DNA of 64,000 bases, taken from contig KZ111151.1 in assembly GCA_002077045.2 (NCBI GenBank), positions 1,102,437 to 1,166,436 of the forward strand. The letters are read 5' to 3'. A program made the position numbers and the translations under genes. The notes beneath the pieces are model-generated. The model saw only the letters and a program-made list of their open reading frames with translations. It was not told the DNA's origin and searched no databases. Below, piece by piece: positions 19,501 through 30,805 of the stretch. The stretch is from Rachicladosporium sp. CCFEE 5018. Taxonomy: Eukaryota; Ascomycota; Dothideomycetes; Cladosporiales; Cladosporiaceae. The number at the start of each line of letters is the position of its first letter. The stretch's first letter is position 1.

Positions 19501-22500
19501 CGGAGATGATCAGATCACACAATGCGGCTATCAATAAGGTGGTGCTCCTACTACCAATATTGACCACTATTCCCCTTTTCGCGAAGCTCGGGACTGAGAT
19601 TGAGCGCTTGCAAAACGTCGAGGCCACAGAGGGACGTTTCAAGGCATTCACCAAGCGACTGAAGAGCGAGAGCAAGGTCATTGTTCTACAAGCTCTCACG
19701 GAGCTTGTTCCTTTCCTAGAGACGCATCAAGGCAAAATACATGACGCAGCGATGAGTGAGCAGCCGGACACGTGGATGACCGAAGTCGTGCGCTCGCTGC
19801 TGGATGTGACAACACAGCTCGCAAGCGAGAGTGACGACGCCGCTGACTTGTGCGGCAAATGCCTAGGCATAGTCGGCTGTTTGGATCCAAATCGCGTCAA
19901 CGCTACCAGACCGCGCAACACTCTGCTGATCATGTCGAACTTCGATAAGGCGGATGAGGTGATCAAGTGGGTCGTCGAACTGCTAGAGAACGTACTTGTG
20001 AAGGCGTTCAAGTCCGCTTCTAACGCACGTTCTCAAGGTTTCCTGGCCTATGTGATGCAGGAGCTTCTGCGGTTCTGCGAATTCAACGACTCTACTGCAT
20101 TGAGACCCAGAGCTACGCAAGGCAATACCGCCTCGCAAAGGTGGCTCGACATGCCTGAGCATGTACGAACCACTCTCACCCCCTTCCTGACATCGCGATA
20201 TCTCGTTACGAGCCATGCGCCGGCGAACCCACCTCATCGAGAGTATCCTGGCTTCACGCCCGACAGCGGTCACGGGTCTTGGCTTCGAGGTTTGGTGTAC
20301 GATCTCATGTGGAAAGCCAAAGGCGACAATGCGAAGATGGTGTTTCCCCTCCTAGCGCGGGTAATTCGCGGCCATGACCTTTCCATCGCTCATTTCTTAC
20401 TTCCATATGCGCTGACCAATGTCGTACTTGGAGGTACAGTCACGGAGACCAAGGCTCTGCAAGATGAGATTCTGGCCGTACTCAAGAGTGAGCCATCGAA
20501 TTCCACCGAGATCGAGACCATCAGACTGTGCAGCGAAAGTGTCTTCACGGCTCTCGACTACATGTCTTTGTGGCTACAGGGAAAGAAGAACATTGTCTCC
20601 GAGAGCCGAGCAACAGCGTGGCGTACTGGACATTCTCCTAACGACTTCGACGAGGTTGGCGATCAAGGGCAGATCCAGACCATTGAACAATTTCTCGGCT
20701 CGATACCAGCAGAAGTTACTGCTGCACGTGCCATGAATTGCGAATCTTATGCACGCGGCTTGTTCAACTGGGAGCAGCACATACGTCAGGGACGCCCACT
20801 CATCCCGTCAGCGTCCTCTGCGCATGAGCACGAAGATCTTTATGATCAACTCTTTGATATCTACGCCCAGATCGACGAGCCAGATGGCCTTGAAGGCTTG
20901 GCTGTTCACTTGCCCTTTTTGACGGACGAACAGCAAGCAGCGCTACACGTCAGAGCTGGTCGATGGACTGCTGCCCAGTCATGGTACGAACTACAACTGG
21001 CAGACTCGCCTGACGATACCACACTTCAGACAAGTGTGCTGCAATGTTTCCGAGAGACTGGCCGCTATGCACCTCTTCTTCGCTATGCCGATAGCTTCTC
21101 GACTGCGTATTCCAGTGACGAGACTCGCCAAGCTTCGTTTACTTCGCTTTTACCAGTCATGGCGGAAGCGAGCTGTATGATTGGTGATCTAGAAGTTCTT
21201 AAGCGGCGACTCACGCAGGCACCTGATGCACCAGCGACTAACTTCGATATCGGCCTCGGAGCAATTCTTGTCTCCGGTACCAACGAGGATCCTGAGCTCG
21301 GAACAGCTCGCCTCGCCGCTCTTCGAAGAAGCGTCACCACTGGCATCTCTGCTGCCAGCGCCAGCTCCCTGCAGACATGCCATACCGAGCTCAAGAACCT
21401 GCACATCCTGTACGAGGTAGAGGTCTTGAGCCGTGACCACGCACACGGTAATCACCCGACGTTGCTGAGTGGCTTCGAGAAGCGACTTGGTGCGGTTGGC
21501 TCGTACACTTCCGGGAAGCAGAGCATCCTCGGCATCCGGCGCGCAAAGATGCAGTCAGGCAAGGTGGTGTGGAATAATGCCCAAGTCGGTGCTTCATGGC
21601 TTGCGACAGCCAAGCTAGCACGCAAGGCTGGCAACTCGGAAAGTGCGTATAACGCGGTGCTTCGCGCGCATGAATGCGGGGATGTGTCGGCCAAATTGGA
21701 GGAAGCGCGACTTCTCTGGCATGATGGTCATGGGCGACAGGCGATACAAAGCCTGGAATCTGCCATTGCAGCGGGCAAATTCGATGATGAGGGCGAAGGT
21801 GTGGACACGACCGCCACAGTCTCCACCAGGAGTGACGCGCTGAAGCAGAATATGCTCCTTGCGAGGGCACACCTCATGGTGGCGAAGTGGCTCGATGCAT
21901 CGGGCCAGACTCAGACCAAAGACATGACAGCAAAGTATCAGTACGCAGCGAAGACTTTCCAGCGGTGGGAAAGAGGTCATTATTACTTGGGCAAGCATTA
22001 CCACAAGCTGCTCCTGGCTGATTTGGCGCAGCCCAGGGCAAAGCAGAGTGAGAAGACTGTGACTGGAGATCTCACGCGTCTGATCATCGAAAATCTGCTA
22101 CGCTCGATACCCTTTGGGAACAAGTACTGGCATGAGACTATTCCAAAAGTGCTTACGCTCTGGCTAGATCTCGGCACACACGCTATTCAGCGGACTGGCA
22201 AGGAGCCCCAGAACCTCTTTGATCTTCGAGTCAAAGCGTTGCAGGCTTGCTCTCGGCAGTTCAAGAAGTACTTCGATCGCGTTCCGCCATATATCTTCTA
22301 CCAGGCTCTGCCGCAGATGCTGTCACGCATCAGTCATCCGCATCCTGAGGTGTGGAAGGAATTGATGCAGGTCATCACCAAGATCACTCTGACTCATCCA
22401 AGTCAAGCACTCTGGAGATTGCTTGCTGTCACGAAGGCCACTGATGGCATCAGGCGGGAGAGAGCCACGGAAGTAATCTCCAGGCTGAAGGACCCAAAGC

Positions 22501-23792
22501 TCAGAGACAAGGCTGGTGGCGTGCCGACCGATCTTTTGATGCTCATCGTGTCAAGCCAAAGGCTGGCTGACGGTTTGCTGCATGCGTCAGAAGCGGCAGT
22601 CGAAGCAAGGGCCACGCAGGCAAGCCTCTCGCGCGACCTTGGCTTCAATCACAAGCTCGCGCCTTGTAGTCTGGTAGTGCCACTCGAAAGCACTCTGACG
22701 GCCAGTGTACCCAACATTGGTACTAGTGCTAATATCCGGTCACACAAGGCCTTCGCTCAAGACAAAGTCACAATACAAGCTTTCGAAGATGAAGTCCGGG
22801 TGCTCAGCTCGTTGCAGCGGCCGAAGAAAGTCACCGTTCGTGGCTCCGATGGCAAACGGTACAGTCTGCTGTGCAAGCCCAAGGATGACCTACGTAAAGA
22901 TCAGCGATTGATGGAGTTCAACGGTGTCATCAATCGAGCCTTGAAGCGTGATGCTGAAAGCAGCAAACGCCGACTGTATATCAAGACGTATGCCGTCATC
23001 CCCCTAAGTGAAGAGTCCGGTATCTTGGAGTGGGTCGAGGGCATCACGCCGATCAGAGACATCCTGCTGAACCACTACGGACGTCGCAACATCAGACCAA
23101 ACTACGTCGAGATCAGAGCTGTGCTCAATGACTGCACGAAGGACAAAGACGGCGGCCGTGGCTTCATTGACAAGGTCCTCCCGCAGTACCCACCTCTGCT
23201 GCATGAGTGGTTCGCCGAGACATATCCCGAGCCTGACAAGTGGTTCGCTGCACGTGTGATGTATGCCAGATCTGCGGCTGTCATGTCCATAGTTGGACAC
23301 GTCCTCGGCTTAGGCGATCGTCACGGTGAGAACATCCTGCTCCGCGAGGCTACCGGAGGCGTGTTCCACGTCGATTTCAATTGCCTCTTCGACAAAGGCA
23401 TGACATTCGAGCGTCCCGAACTCGTGCCATTCCGTCTCACGCGCAACATGGTTGACGCCATGGGTCCATATGGTTACGAAGGACCCTTTCGGCGATCCTG
23501 CGAGCTCACGCTTGGTCTGCTCCGCCAAAACAAGGATACCCTCAATACGATTCTGGAGACCTTCCTGTACGATCCGACGACGGACTTCATCGGCAAGAAA
23601 AAGAAACACACGGATGGCGTGCCCGAGACACCGCAAGAGATCCTCGATAGTGTGCAGGGAAAGCTGAAGGGAATCTACAAGAAAGAGACCGTACCGTTGA
23701 GCACGGAGGGGTACGTCGATGCGTTGATCCGCGAGGCGGTCGACCCGTGGAACTTGTCACAGATGTACATTGGGTGGTGTGCTTTCTTGTAA
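16597..23792 (+). CDS. ATR/Mec1/UvsB checkpoint phosphatidylinositol-3-kinase-related kinase
   Basis: Exons 16597..17191 and 17239..23792 give 2382 residues, the usual ATR size. The intron (17192-17238, 47 nt) starts GTAGGT and ends CCGCAG; splicing joins SCVD to HALVTLES. The first 1500 residues or so are HEAT-like helical repeats. A FAT domain precedes the kinase (ARAMNCESYARGLFNWEQH). The kinase has the ATP-site CKPKDDLRKDQRLMEF with Lys2078, the catalytic loop GLGDRHGENIL with Asp2225, and the metal-binding HVDFN with Asp2244. The FATC tail ends EAVDPWNLSQMYIGWCAFL. This kinase, with its LCD1/DDC2 partner, signals replication stress and DNA damage. The start is the first ATG that gives the family PPPSTLAAQ region. 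The kinase looks fully intact. Confidence 0.95.
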
Positions 23793-24235
23793 GATGAGAA
23801 CGATGCCGCAGGACCGAATGTTACGAACGCAACGAGCAGGGCATAGATGTACAGATACATACGGAGGCGTAGGCCTCGGATTCGACTTCCCGATTCAGTA
23901 CACCCGATGTGGTACGACGTCACTTGGTACCTGCATATCTCTCCGCAAAACCGCGTTTCTGTGACTTCACAAATAGGACATACGCGCGTGTGAAAACTTT
24001 GACGATGCAACATAGCCACCGTTCACTCTTCAGCAAGTCTTCACTTGATCATCTCTTACACAGGTATCCCTTTCCTTACTATCGCTTCACTCAACATTCT
24101 TTCACCTGAAACTCGCTAAGCCCCCTGACATCCGCACCTCGATCGCTAATACGCGTATGCATTGGCGATCACGAGCAATTTCTTGACCGCGTTTGCTACA
24201 AGCCACAATAGGCGCTTCACAATACATTTCTTATT
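23793..24235. other. Intergenic region between Mec1 and MscS genes
   Basis: This is 443 bp between tandem genes. It holds the Mec1 3' flank, and then a pyrimidine-rich leader with ATTTCTTATT just before the channel start. No gene is seen. Confidence 0.5.
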
Positions 24236-26992
24236 ATGTCACTTCCCACTCGCTCGAACACCGCCCAAAGCCGCTTTTCTCGTCAAGGCTTCGAACCCAT
24301 AGCCGACAACCAGCACAACATGGCCGGCGATGCCACGATAGACATCCCTATGGAGCAAATGCACGATGGAGCTCCTCTCAAGCACACACAGACGGGAGCC
24401 TCAACGCTGAAGAAGCGTGTCATGTTCCGAGGGCGGCGGAGGAAACCTGAGGCGCAAGCCGCGGCAGCAGGAGGGCATACAGGTTACGATGGGGAAGAGG
24501 ATACGATCACAGCTATGGGGAAGTTCTACAAGAGAGTCCTGGCGTTCAGCATCATCACGCGGTACCTGGTATATGTGCTTCCACTGGGATTGTGCATTGC
24601 AGTACCAATCATTATCGGAGCCACAGCTGCGCAGAACGCTGAGATCGGCGGCGTGAGAATCGTATGGTTCTTCATGTGGGTGGAGGTGGCTTGGGTGAGC
24701 TTGTGGGTCAGCAAGATTGTCGCGCATTTCTTGCCATACCTGTTCCAATGGCTAGTCGGCGTGGTCAACAGTGGGATCCGGAAGTACTCGCTAGTCCTGC
24801 GATCACTGGAGATCCCGCTCAGTCTGGTAGGGTGGGCAGTGACATCTCTGGCTACGTTCATGCCAATCATGACCAGGAACCCGACGACCAGGTCCTTGCC
24901 GAAAACGACCGATAATCCGGATCCAACTGGAGCGAAGTCTTGGGAATCAATCGTGCAAAAGATTTTGGCTGCGGCTGTCGTGGCTTCCTTGATCTACCTT
25001 GGAGAGAAGCTGATCATCCAATTGATCTCCATCAACTATCACCGGAAGCAATTCAGCTCGAGGATTCGGGAGAGCAAGCACAACGTCTACCTTCTGAGCG
25101 AGCTATATCAGGCCTCGATTGCGCTTTTCCCGGCTTACTGCAATGAATTCGCAGAGGAAGATTTTACGATCCGCGATGAGATCAATTTAGGTCTGAGCAA
25201 GGGCCGCGGCCATGCACGATCAGGCTCTAGGACGCCGATGAAGATACTCAACCACATGGGGAGGGTTGGAGACAAGATCAGCGGCGCCTTCGGCAATATT
25301 GCCTCGGAAATCACTGGACGTGAAGTCTTCAGCGCAGGGACTGCCCATGCCATCGTGACAGAGGCGCTGGAAAGGAAGCGATCGAGTGAGGCACTTGCGA
25401 AGCGGCTCTGGATGTCATTCGTAGTCGAAGGTCATGAGGCTCTGACACAGGAGGATCTGATGGACGTGCTTGGCGACCAGCACCGAGAGGATGCGGAAGA
25501 AGCTTTCCTCGCTCTGGATCAGGATGCGAATGGTGACATCTCTCTCGACGAGATGATCATGACTGTCGTTGACTTCGGCCGAGAGCGTAAAGCTATCACT
25601 ACGAGCATGCACGATGTCGATCAAGCGATCAATGTACTGGACCGATTGTTCCTGGCCGTCGTCTTCCTCGCAGTTGTTTTCGTGTTCGTGGCGTTCCTCA
25701 ACGCGAACTTCACAACGACACTGGCTACCACGGGTACTGCTCTTCTATCGCTCTCTTTCGTCTTCGCAGCTACTTGCCAGGAAGTCCTCGGAAGCTGCAT
25801 CTTCCTCTTTGTCAAGCATCCATACGATATTGGCGATCGGGTCGATATCGGCTTAGACATGTACACGGTGGAGCACATCAGTCTGCTCTTCACTGTTTTC
25901 CGTCGAGTCAATGGCGTCAAGTGCGGTAGCATGTCGCAGATACCAAATATCGTGCTTAATACACAGAACATTGAGAACCTCAGTCGTAGCAAGGCGATGA
26001 TGGAAGAGCTAGTTGTGAACGTCAGTTTTGACACTTCATTTGAGGACATCCAGATCCTGAAGAAGGAGCTGAGCACATTTGTAGCCGCTACAGATAATAG
26101 CCGCGACTTCCAGCAAGATATTAACATCGAGGTGCTCGGCACAACTGATATGAAGCAGCTCCAACTGCAAGTGCAGATCAAGCATAAGGGGAACTGGGCG
26201 AACGAGACGCTTCGTGCCGCCCGCCGAAGCAAGTTCATGTGTGCACTTGTTGCCGCTCTGCGAGCCGTGCCGATTTACGGTCCAGGACAGGGCGACGAGG
26301 CAGCAGGCAGCGTCGGCAATCCAACATATTCTGTGGCGATCGACGACGCAATCGCAGTCCACAACAGGGATGCAGCAGCAAAAGCGAAGGAGGGAAAACG
26401 ACTCGTGCCCACGAAAGTCATTGAAAAGGCGAAAGAGTCGCTCAGTCCAGTCACTTCCCGATCGCCAGGTGCCGGTCTGACCGCAAGCGACGCCCATGTC
26501 GTCGAAGACCTCAACGCCCGGAACCCAGCCGATGATCAAGCGCGGGATGAAGCCTGGATATCTGGCAACGATACCAGCACCCTCGGCCGGCAAAGCATCG
26601 ATGAGCAAGATCTCGAGGATGTGCGTGGCCTACTACGTCGCGAGAGTACCCGCGGAAAGCGACGCGCCGGACAAAGCACACAGCCGGCGTACAATGGCCC
26701 GAGCGTACCTACCATCAACGAGCCGATATCTTACAGAGACTACGCCCACCCTGCGACCGGATTCGGCTCGGCCACGAATACTGCTTACAACCCGCCTTCA
26801 TCACGCGCACAGCAGGCGTATGCACCGCCAGTGGATGGTGCGCAAATGAGTCAGATGCCTGCGCGGCAGGCCAGCAACCCGTATAGGAACAGGAGTGAGA
26901 GCGCAGCGAGGAAGCCGATGAGTCCTACGGCTGGGAATGGGGATATGGGGGATGAAGAGTTTGCGAATTTGAGACCGTATTCTGGGGTCTAG
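24236..26992 (+). CDS. MscS-family mechanosensitive ion channel with EF-hand (fungal Msy1/Msy2 type)
   Basis: A single exon encodes 918 residues. Residues 1-95 are cytosolic and basic. About 100-270 contain four hydrophobic segments (for example RYLVYVLPLGLCIAVPIII). An EF-hand loop, DQDANGDISLDE, lies at 428-439 with all Ca2+-ligand positions suitable. Two transmembrane helices follow (LFLAVVFLAVVFVFVAFL, and the pore-lining GTALLSLSFVFAATCQEVL). The MscS beta domain begins KHPYDIGDRVDI near residue 529. The C-terminal 250 residues are disordered. Fission-yeast Msy1 and Msy2, with the same EF-hand plus MscS layout, sit in the ER or nuclear envelope and control Ca2+ and survival during hypo-osmotic shock. 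That role is inferred here. Confidence 0.92.
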   Translation: MSLPTRSNTAQSRFSRQGFEPIADNQHNMAGDATIDIPMEQMHDGAPLKHTQTGASTLKKRVMFRGRRRKPEAQAAAAGGHTGYDGEEDTITAMGKFYKRVLAFSIITRYLVYVLPLGLCIAVPIIIGATAAQNAEIGGVRIVWFFMWVEVAWVSLWVSKIVAHFLPYLFQWLVGVVNSGIRKYSLVLRSLEIPLSLVGWAVTSLATFMPIMTRNPTTRSLPKTTDNPDPTGAKSWESIVQKILAAAVVASLIYLGEKLIIQLISINYHRKQFSSRIRESKHNVYLLSELYQASIALFPAYCNEFAEEDFTIRDEINLGLSKGRGHARSGSRTPMKILNHMGRVGDKISGAFGNIASEITGREVFSAGTAHAIVTEALERKRSSEALAKRLWMSFVVEGHEALTQEDLMDVLGDQHREDAEEAFLALDQDANGDISLDEMIMTVVDFGRERKAITTSMHDVDQAINVLDRLFLAVVFLAVVFVFVAFLNANFTTTLATTGTALLSLSFVFAATCQEVLGSCIFLFVKHPYDIGDRVDIGLDMYTVEHISLLFTVFRRVNGVKCGSMSQIPNIVLNTQNIENLSRSKAMMEELVVNVSFDTSFEDIQILKKELSTFVAATDNSRDFQQDINIEVLGTTDMKQLQLQVQIKHKGNWANETLRAARRSKFMCALVAALRAVPIYGPGQGDEAAGSVGNPTYSVAIDDAIAVHNRDAAAKAKEGKRLVPTKVIEKAKESLSPVTSRSPGAGLTASDAHVVEDLNARNPADDQARDEAWISGNDTSTLGRQSIDEQDLEDVRGLLRRESTRGKRRAGQSTQPAYNGPSVPTINEPISYRDYAHPATGFGSATNTAYNPPSSRAQQAYAPPVDGAQMSQMPARQASNPYRNRSESAARKPMSPTAGNGDMGDEEFANLRPYSGV

Positions 26993-27413
26993 TGGGCTTT
27001 TGTAAGACGTTTTGAGATTGATGGGGATAGGGATAGAGCATTGGTGCATAGCGTGGCGTCTAAAAATTGTTGCGAACTGGGTGGGATACATGGCGTTGGC
27101 ATATTAGAGCTCAGACTGTAGCGAAGAGCTCGGCAGACTGGGCTCGAGATCACGGCGCGGCTACGAGCTGATGCTGGTTGCACTTCGGAACGATGGATCC
27201 AAAAGCACTCATGTAGCATTAGATGTCTTAACAGATCATTATACGTGCGTCCCCGACGTGTACTGTGGTATCCCCCTCTTCATCTCCCTATCTAAACCAC
27301 TATGCCTCTCCTTGCCACATTACCTCCCTCGCTACTTACGATCGCCCACTCAGCAACCGTAGCACCCGTTCCATTCTTCTCATTGGCCGTCCCAACCGTC
27401 GCCTGGTTTCCAC
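26993..27413. other. MscS 3' flank up to the scaffold gap
   Basis: This is 421 bp. It contains the MscS 3' flank, then from about 27262 a C/T-rich stretch and an open frame from 27302 (MPLLATLPPSLLTIAHSATV) that runs into the gap. Whether it belongs to the gene after the gap cannot be decided. Confidence 0.4.
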
Positions 27414-27513
27414 NNNNNNNNNNNNNNNNNNNNNNNNNNNNNNNNNNNNNNNNNNNNNNNNNNNNNNNNNNNNNNNNNNNNNNNNNNNNNNNNNNNNNNN
27501 NNNNNNNNNNNNN
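27414..27513. other. Assembly gap of exactly 100 N
   Basis: One hundred N bases, the usual placeholder length for a gap of unknown size. Sequence on either side is normal coding-density DNA. Contig order and orientation across this point rest on scaffolding, not on continuous sequence, which matters for how the 48-kb-spaced duplication is read. Confidence 0.98.
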
Positions 27514-27515
27514 AG

Positions 27516-28085
27516 CTGCAGGACAGACGAGCTGAAGCCGAGAAGAAAGCGAGGGGAGATCATCAAGGTGGCGATCCGCCTTCTCCTCCCCCTCCCCCTC
27601 CGCCGCCTCCCCCTCGCGATCCTGGCGCGGACGCCAGGAGACGTGAACGCGAGGCAAGGAGAGCCAACTTCGCCGCTGGGTTCTACCGCGCGAACGCCGG
27701 ACACCAGGACACGCCTGCCCCTGTCTCGGATCCGGTCCAGCACTGGTACACGTACGCTCAACGTGCGCTGGCTGACTACAGTCAGCTCACGGCGTTTCCC
27801 GCTCCACCAGTCACTGGCAGGTGCTCGAGCATGGCGTGCGCGTCCAGTGGCAGGTCGCTGCAGGCATGTGAGTGCAATGTCCGCGCTGCGCTGGACAGAC
27901 TGTCAGTCGACCAGCTGAGCAGAGTGAGAAGAAGCTTCCATCCTGACAGGTTCAGCGCCTGTGCGCCTGCCCTCAGGGCTCAGTTCCAGCAGATGGCGAG
28001 AGAGATCCTCGTTGTCGCGAATATCTTGTATCGGGGACGCAAGCGTCGGCCGAGCGTGTGGCAGGCGGATCCTGAGAAGAAGTGA
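27516..28085 (+). CDS. 3' part of an unrecognised protein with poly-Pro tract and C-terminal HPDRF helix module, cut by gap
   Basis: The open frame enters from the gap, so its start is unknown; 189 residues are visible. It begins with a charged Arg/Glu/Ala-rich stretch, then a tract of ten or so consecutive prolines (about 27585-27615), a second Arg-rich stretch (ARRRERREARRANF-like) and a globular end. That end reads LDRLSVDQLSRVRRSFHPDRF, then AQFQQMAREILVVANILYRG. The HPD tripeptide followed by a helix resembles the J-domain-like C-terminus of many uncharacterised ascomycete proteins, in which a basic residue and HPD precede a FQ-x-I-x-x-LY helix. The other frames contain stops or have poor composition. 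Function unknown. Confidence 0.55.
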   Translation: MQDRRAEAEKKARGDHQGGDPPSPPPPPPPPPPRDPGADARRREREARRANFAAGFYRANAGHQDTPAPVSDPVQHWYTYAQRALADYSQLTAFPAPPVTGRCSSMACASSGRSLQACECNVRAALDRLSVDQLSRVRRSFHPDRFSACAPALRAQFQQMAREILVVANILYRGRKRRPSVWQADPEKK

Positions 28086-28668
28086 GGAGATCCAGAAGTA
28101 GATCGTTTCCTTGTGTCGTTGCTCTGTATAGAATGAATCTTGTCGCACTGACTTACAATACCTGATACTCGACCAGTCCACGATGTCGTGAGCGCGGCCG
28201 GTTACATGTACATATAAGCGTGCCCAAGTATTGGCCAGGCTGCAGGGCGACCAACGCCAGCAAACAGATACGCAGATGCCGCCGCCGGACTGCTCAAGGC
28301 AAGAGTGTAACTCATATCTGACTACTGAATATGTTTCGTTGGTAGGTGCAATAATCGTGGAAGTATGGACTGGAGCTGAGGTGAAGTCCTTCGAGCAGAC
28401 GCGCTAGCGGGGGAAGAACAATCTCCCGAAGTAGCTTGCCGAGTCCACTCCAACCGGCCTCGCTCCGCAGCTCCAACACCAGCATCTTGCGCGCACGGTG
28501 ACATGGGCGACAACATATCGGGAGCATTGACTGGCAAGAGGTAGTATCGTAGTTCGTTTTCCTCTCCTTCTCGTTTTCTCTCTCAAGTCAGCTACATCGC
28601 CCGCCTGTCCCTTCTCGGCCACCGAGCAGATATCCCAGACCCCCATAGACCTAAGCTCTCGCTACAAG
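28086..28668. other. Intergenic region upstream of the thiolase gene
   Basis: This is 583 bp. It is mostly unremarkable, and ends in a T/C-rich leader (TTTTCCTCTCCTTCTCGTTTTC type, about 28556-28580) directly before the thiolase start. No gene is seen. Confidence 0.5.
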
Positions 28669-29907
28669 ATGTCCGCCCTCCAAAAAGGTACCCGCGCAAT
28701 CCTCCAAAAGTCCCCCAATGATGTCGTCTTCCTCTCCGCACTGCGCACACCCGTCACACGCGCAAAGAAAGGCGGCCTAAAAGACACATACGATCACGAG
28801 CTCCTTGCTACAGTCCTTCGCGCGACCCTAGCAGCAACTCCAAACCTCGACCCCTCCGCGATCCAGGATGTCCACATCGGTACAGTGCTGTCAGAACTGG
28901 GAGGGAGCAAGGCAGGCCGCATGGCATCCCTCCATGCCGGAATCCCAGACACAGCAGCATTCCAGACCGTGAACAGAGCTTGTTCGTCTGGTCTTTCGGC
29001 GATCACTGGAGTGGCGCACGCGATTGCGACGGGAACGATTGATGTAGGGATCGGAGGTGGCATGGAGAGCATGACGCGGAATTATGGAAGTAGAGCGATA
29101 CCCACGCAACTCTGGGAGGGACTGAAAGAGAGTCCGAATCAAGATGCGAGGGACTGCATCATGAGCATGGGAATCACAGCTGAGAATGTCGCGGAGCGGT
29201 ATGGCGTCAATCGGGCAGACCAAGACGCTTTTGCGGCACGGTCACACCAGAAAGCTGCAAAGGCGAGGAAAGATGGGTTGTTCAAGGGCGAGATTGTACC
29301 CGTGACTACGAAGACGGTATTGGATCCTGAGAAGCCGGACGTGACGGAAGAGGTTACGATATCTGAGGACGATGGCATAAGGCCGACCAGCACGCCGGAG
29401 AGCTTAGCGAAGATGAAGCCTGCTTTCAAGCCTGATGGCGGCTCTACGGCGGGAAACAGTAGCCAGGTGAGCGATGGCGCAGCTGCAGCGTTGATGATGC
29501 GGAGGAGTACTGCGACTGCTCTCGGCCTGGAGAAGAACATCATCGGCAAGTGGGCGGGTACGCAGGTCGTGGGCTGCAAGCCAGATGAGATGGGCATCGG
29601 GCCTGCGGTCGCCATCCCGAAGCTACTCGAGTTCACTGGCGTGTCGGCATCCGAGATCGGGATCTGGGAGATCAACGAGGCATTCGCCAGTCAAGCGATA
29701 TACTGTGTGCGGAAGCGGGGTATCGATGAGGAGAAGGTGAATCCCAAGGGTGGTGCGATTGCGCTTGGCCATCCGCTTGGAGCTACTGGTGCCAGGCAAT
29801 TGGCAACGTTGCTCCCTGAGATGGAAAGGCAGGGCCAGCAGCTCGCCGTGGTGAGCATGTGCATTGGCACTGGCATGGGTATGGCGAGTTTGATCGTCCG
29901 GGAATGA
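28669..29907 (+). CDS. 3-ketoacyl-CoA thiolase (acetyl-CoA C-acyltransferase), beta-oxidation
   Basis: A single exon encodes 412 residues, the normal thiolase length. The nucleophilic Cys105 lies in NRACSSGLSA. The NEAFASQ block is present. The catalytic base His368 sits in GHPLGATGARQ and the second catalytic Cys398 in CIGTGMGMASL. The extension before the first strand (DVVFLSALRTPVTRAKKGG) is about 17 residues. The family cleaves 3-ketoacyl-CoA to acetyl-CoA and a shortened acyl-CoA. The TRAKKGG start and the Ile/Val-rich spacing match the peroxisomal fungal group. I see neither a clear PTS2 in the first 20 residues nor an SKL-type C-terminus, so localisation is open. Confidence 0.93.
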   Translation: MSALQKGTRAILQKSPNDVVFLSALRTPVTRAKKGGLKDTYDHELLATVLRATLAATPNLDPSAIQDVHIGTVLSELGGSKAGRMASLHAGIPDTAAFQTVNRACSSGLSAITGVAHAIATGTIDVGIGGGMESMTRNYGSRAIPTQLWEGLKESPNQDARDCIMSMGITAENVAERYGVNRADQDAFAARSHQKAAKARKDGLFKGEIVPVTTKTVLDPEKPDVTEEVTISEDDGIRPTSTPESLAKMKPAFKPDGGSTAGNSSQVSDGAAAALMMRRSTATALGLEKNIIGKWAGTQVVGCKPDEMGIGPAVAIPKLLEFTGVSASEIGIWEINEAFASQAIYCVRKRGIDEEKVNPKGGAIALGHPLGATGARQLATLLPEMERQGQQLAVVSMCIGTGMGMASLIVRE

Positions 29908-29935
29908 TGTGGTGTAGAGACTTGTACATATATGT

Positions 29936-30616
29936 TCAGCCGTTGTCGGACGCTTTGCCTTTCTTCTTGCCCTTCTTCGCGAGCAGCTCATCCAGGTAGC
30001 TTGCCGGTTGAGCCTTGCGAGGTTTCGCGATCTCTCGGACTTGCTTGCCTGGAGCTGGAGTGGCTTCCTCAGCACCCATTACAACAGCGCTCGGAAGTTC
30101 GACCTCCGCCTCAATTTCAGTCACATCTGGCTTCACCACTGACCGCGCCAGCTTCTTCATCCTGAACGACGATCCTCGCCCTTGCTCCTCATCCTCACTC
30201 TCCTCCGCCACGACCTCAGCCTTCCGCTTCACAACAGGGTTTGCGACAGGTGCTGCAGACTCCGCGGCACCTTTCTCGCTCTTAATCTTCGCCTGCCTCT
30301 TCTTATGCTCTCCCGCATCTCTCTTCCCGAGTAAACGCTCGAGTAGCTGGTCATCAGTATTCACTGGCTTGCCGCTCATTAGACCTTCAGGGAGGTCCGG
30401 GTCATGCACATCTTTGGCGCTGTGTAGTCCAGTGACATCGCCTAAGCTCGCTAGGAAGATCTTCGTCTCATTGTCTTCTGCTGCATCGTATGAAGCGAGC
30501 GCGGGAGCATCGCCAAACTTGGACTCTAGCAAGCGTTGCTGAGCTGCGGATCCAATTGCCTGCCTGGCAGTGAAAGCCTCTAGCACGCCATCGGTCTCCG
30601 GCGCTCTAGCCTTCAT
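29936..30616 (-). CDS. Conserved lysine-rich fungal protein, function unknown
   Basis: A single exon encodes 226 residues. The first 100 residues look folded and conserved (LEAFTARQAIGSAAQQRLLE, ETKIFLASLGDVTGLHSAKD and LPEGLMSGKPVNTDDQLLER). The rest is disordered, with acidic (EESEDEEQ) and basic (FRMKKLAR) patches, and it ends in a lysine cluster (LLAKKGKKKGKASDNG) that could be a nuclear or nucleolar signal. Its stop is only 28 bp from the thiolase stop, in convergent orientation. Its start is 190 bp from the LSC2 start, in divergent orientation. I do not recognise the family. A ribosome-biogenesis role would fit the composition but is only a guess. Confidence 0.75.
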   Translation of the reverse strand: MKARAPETDGVLEAFTARQAIGSAAQQRLLESKFGDAPALASYDAAEDNETKIFLASLGDVTGLHSAKDVHDPDLPEGLMSGKPVNTDDQLLERLLGKRDAGEHKKRQAKIKSEKGAAESAAPVANPVVKRKAEVVAEESEDEEQGRGSSFRMKKLARSVVKPDVTEIEAEVELPSAVVMGAEEATPAPGKQVREIAKPRKAQPASYLDELLAKKGKKKGKASDNG

Positions 30617-30805
30617 CTCGTGCGTGTTTCAGTACGAGTGGTGTGCAAGTCTACATTACAATCAATATTAGACTTGCACAAGTTCGCCGGCTGTTCCCGC
30701 AAAAGACGCCGAATTACCTCCGAAGCTTGAAGCTTGAGCTGCTTCGAGAACAAATCAATGTCACTGCGACTCTTCTGACATACACACAACGGACTAGTCG
30801 CCGTC

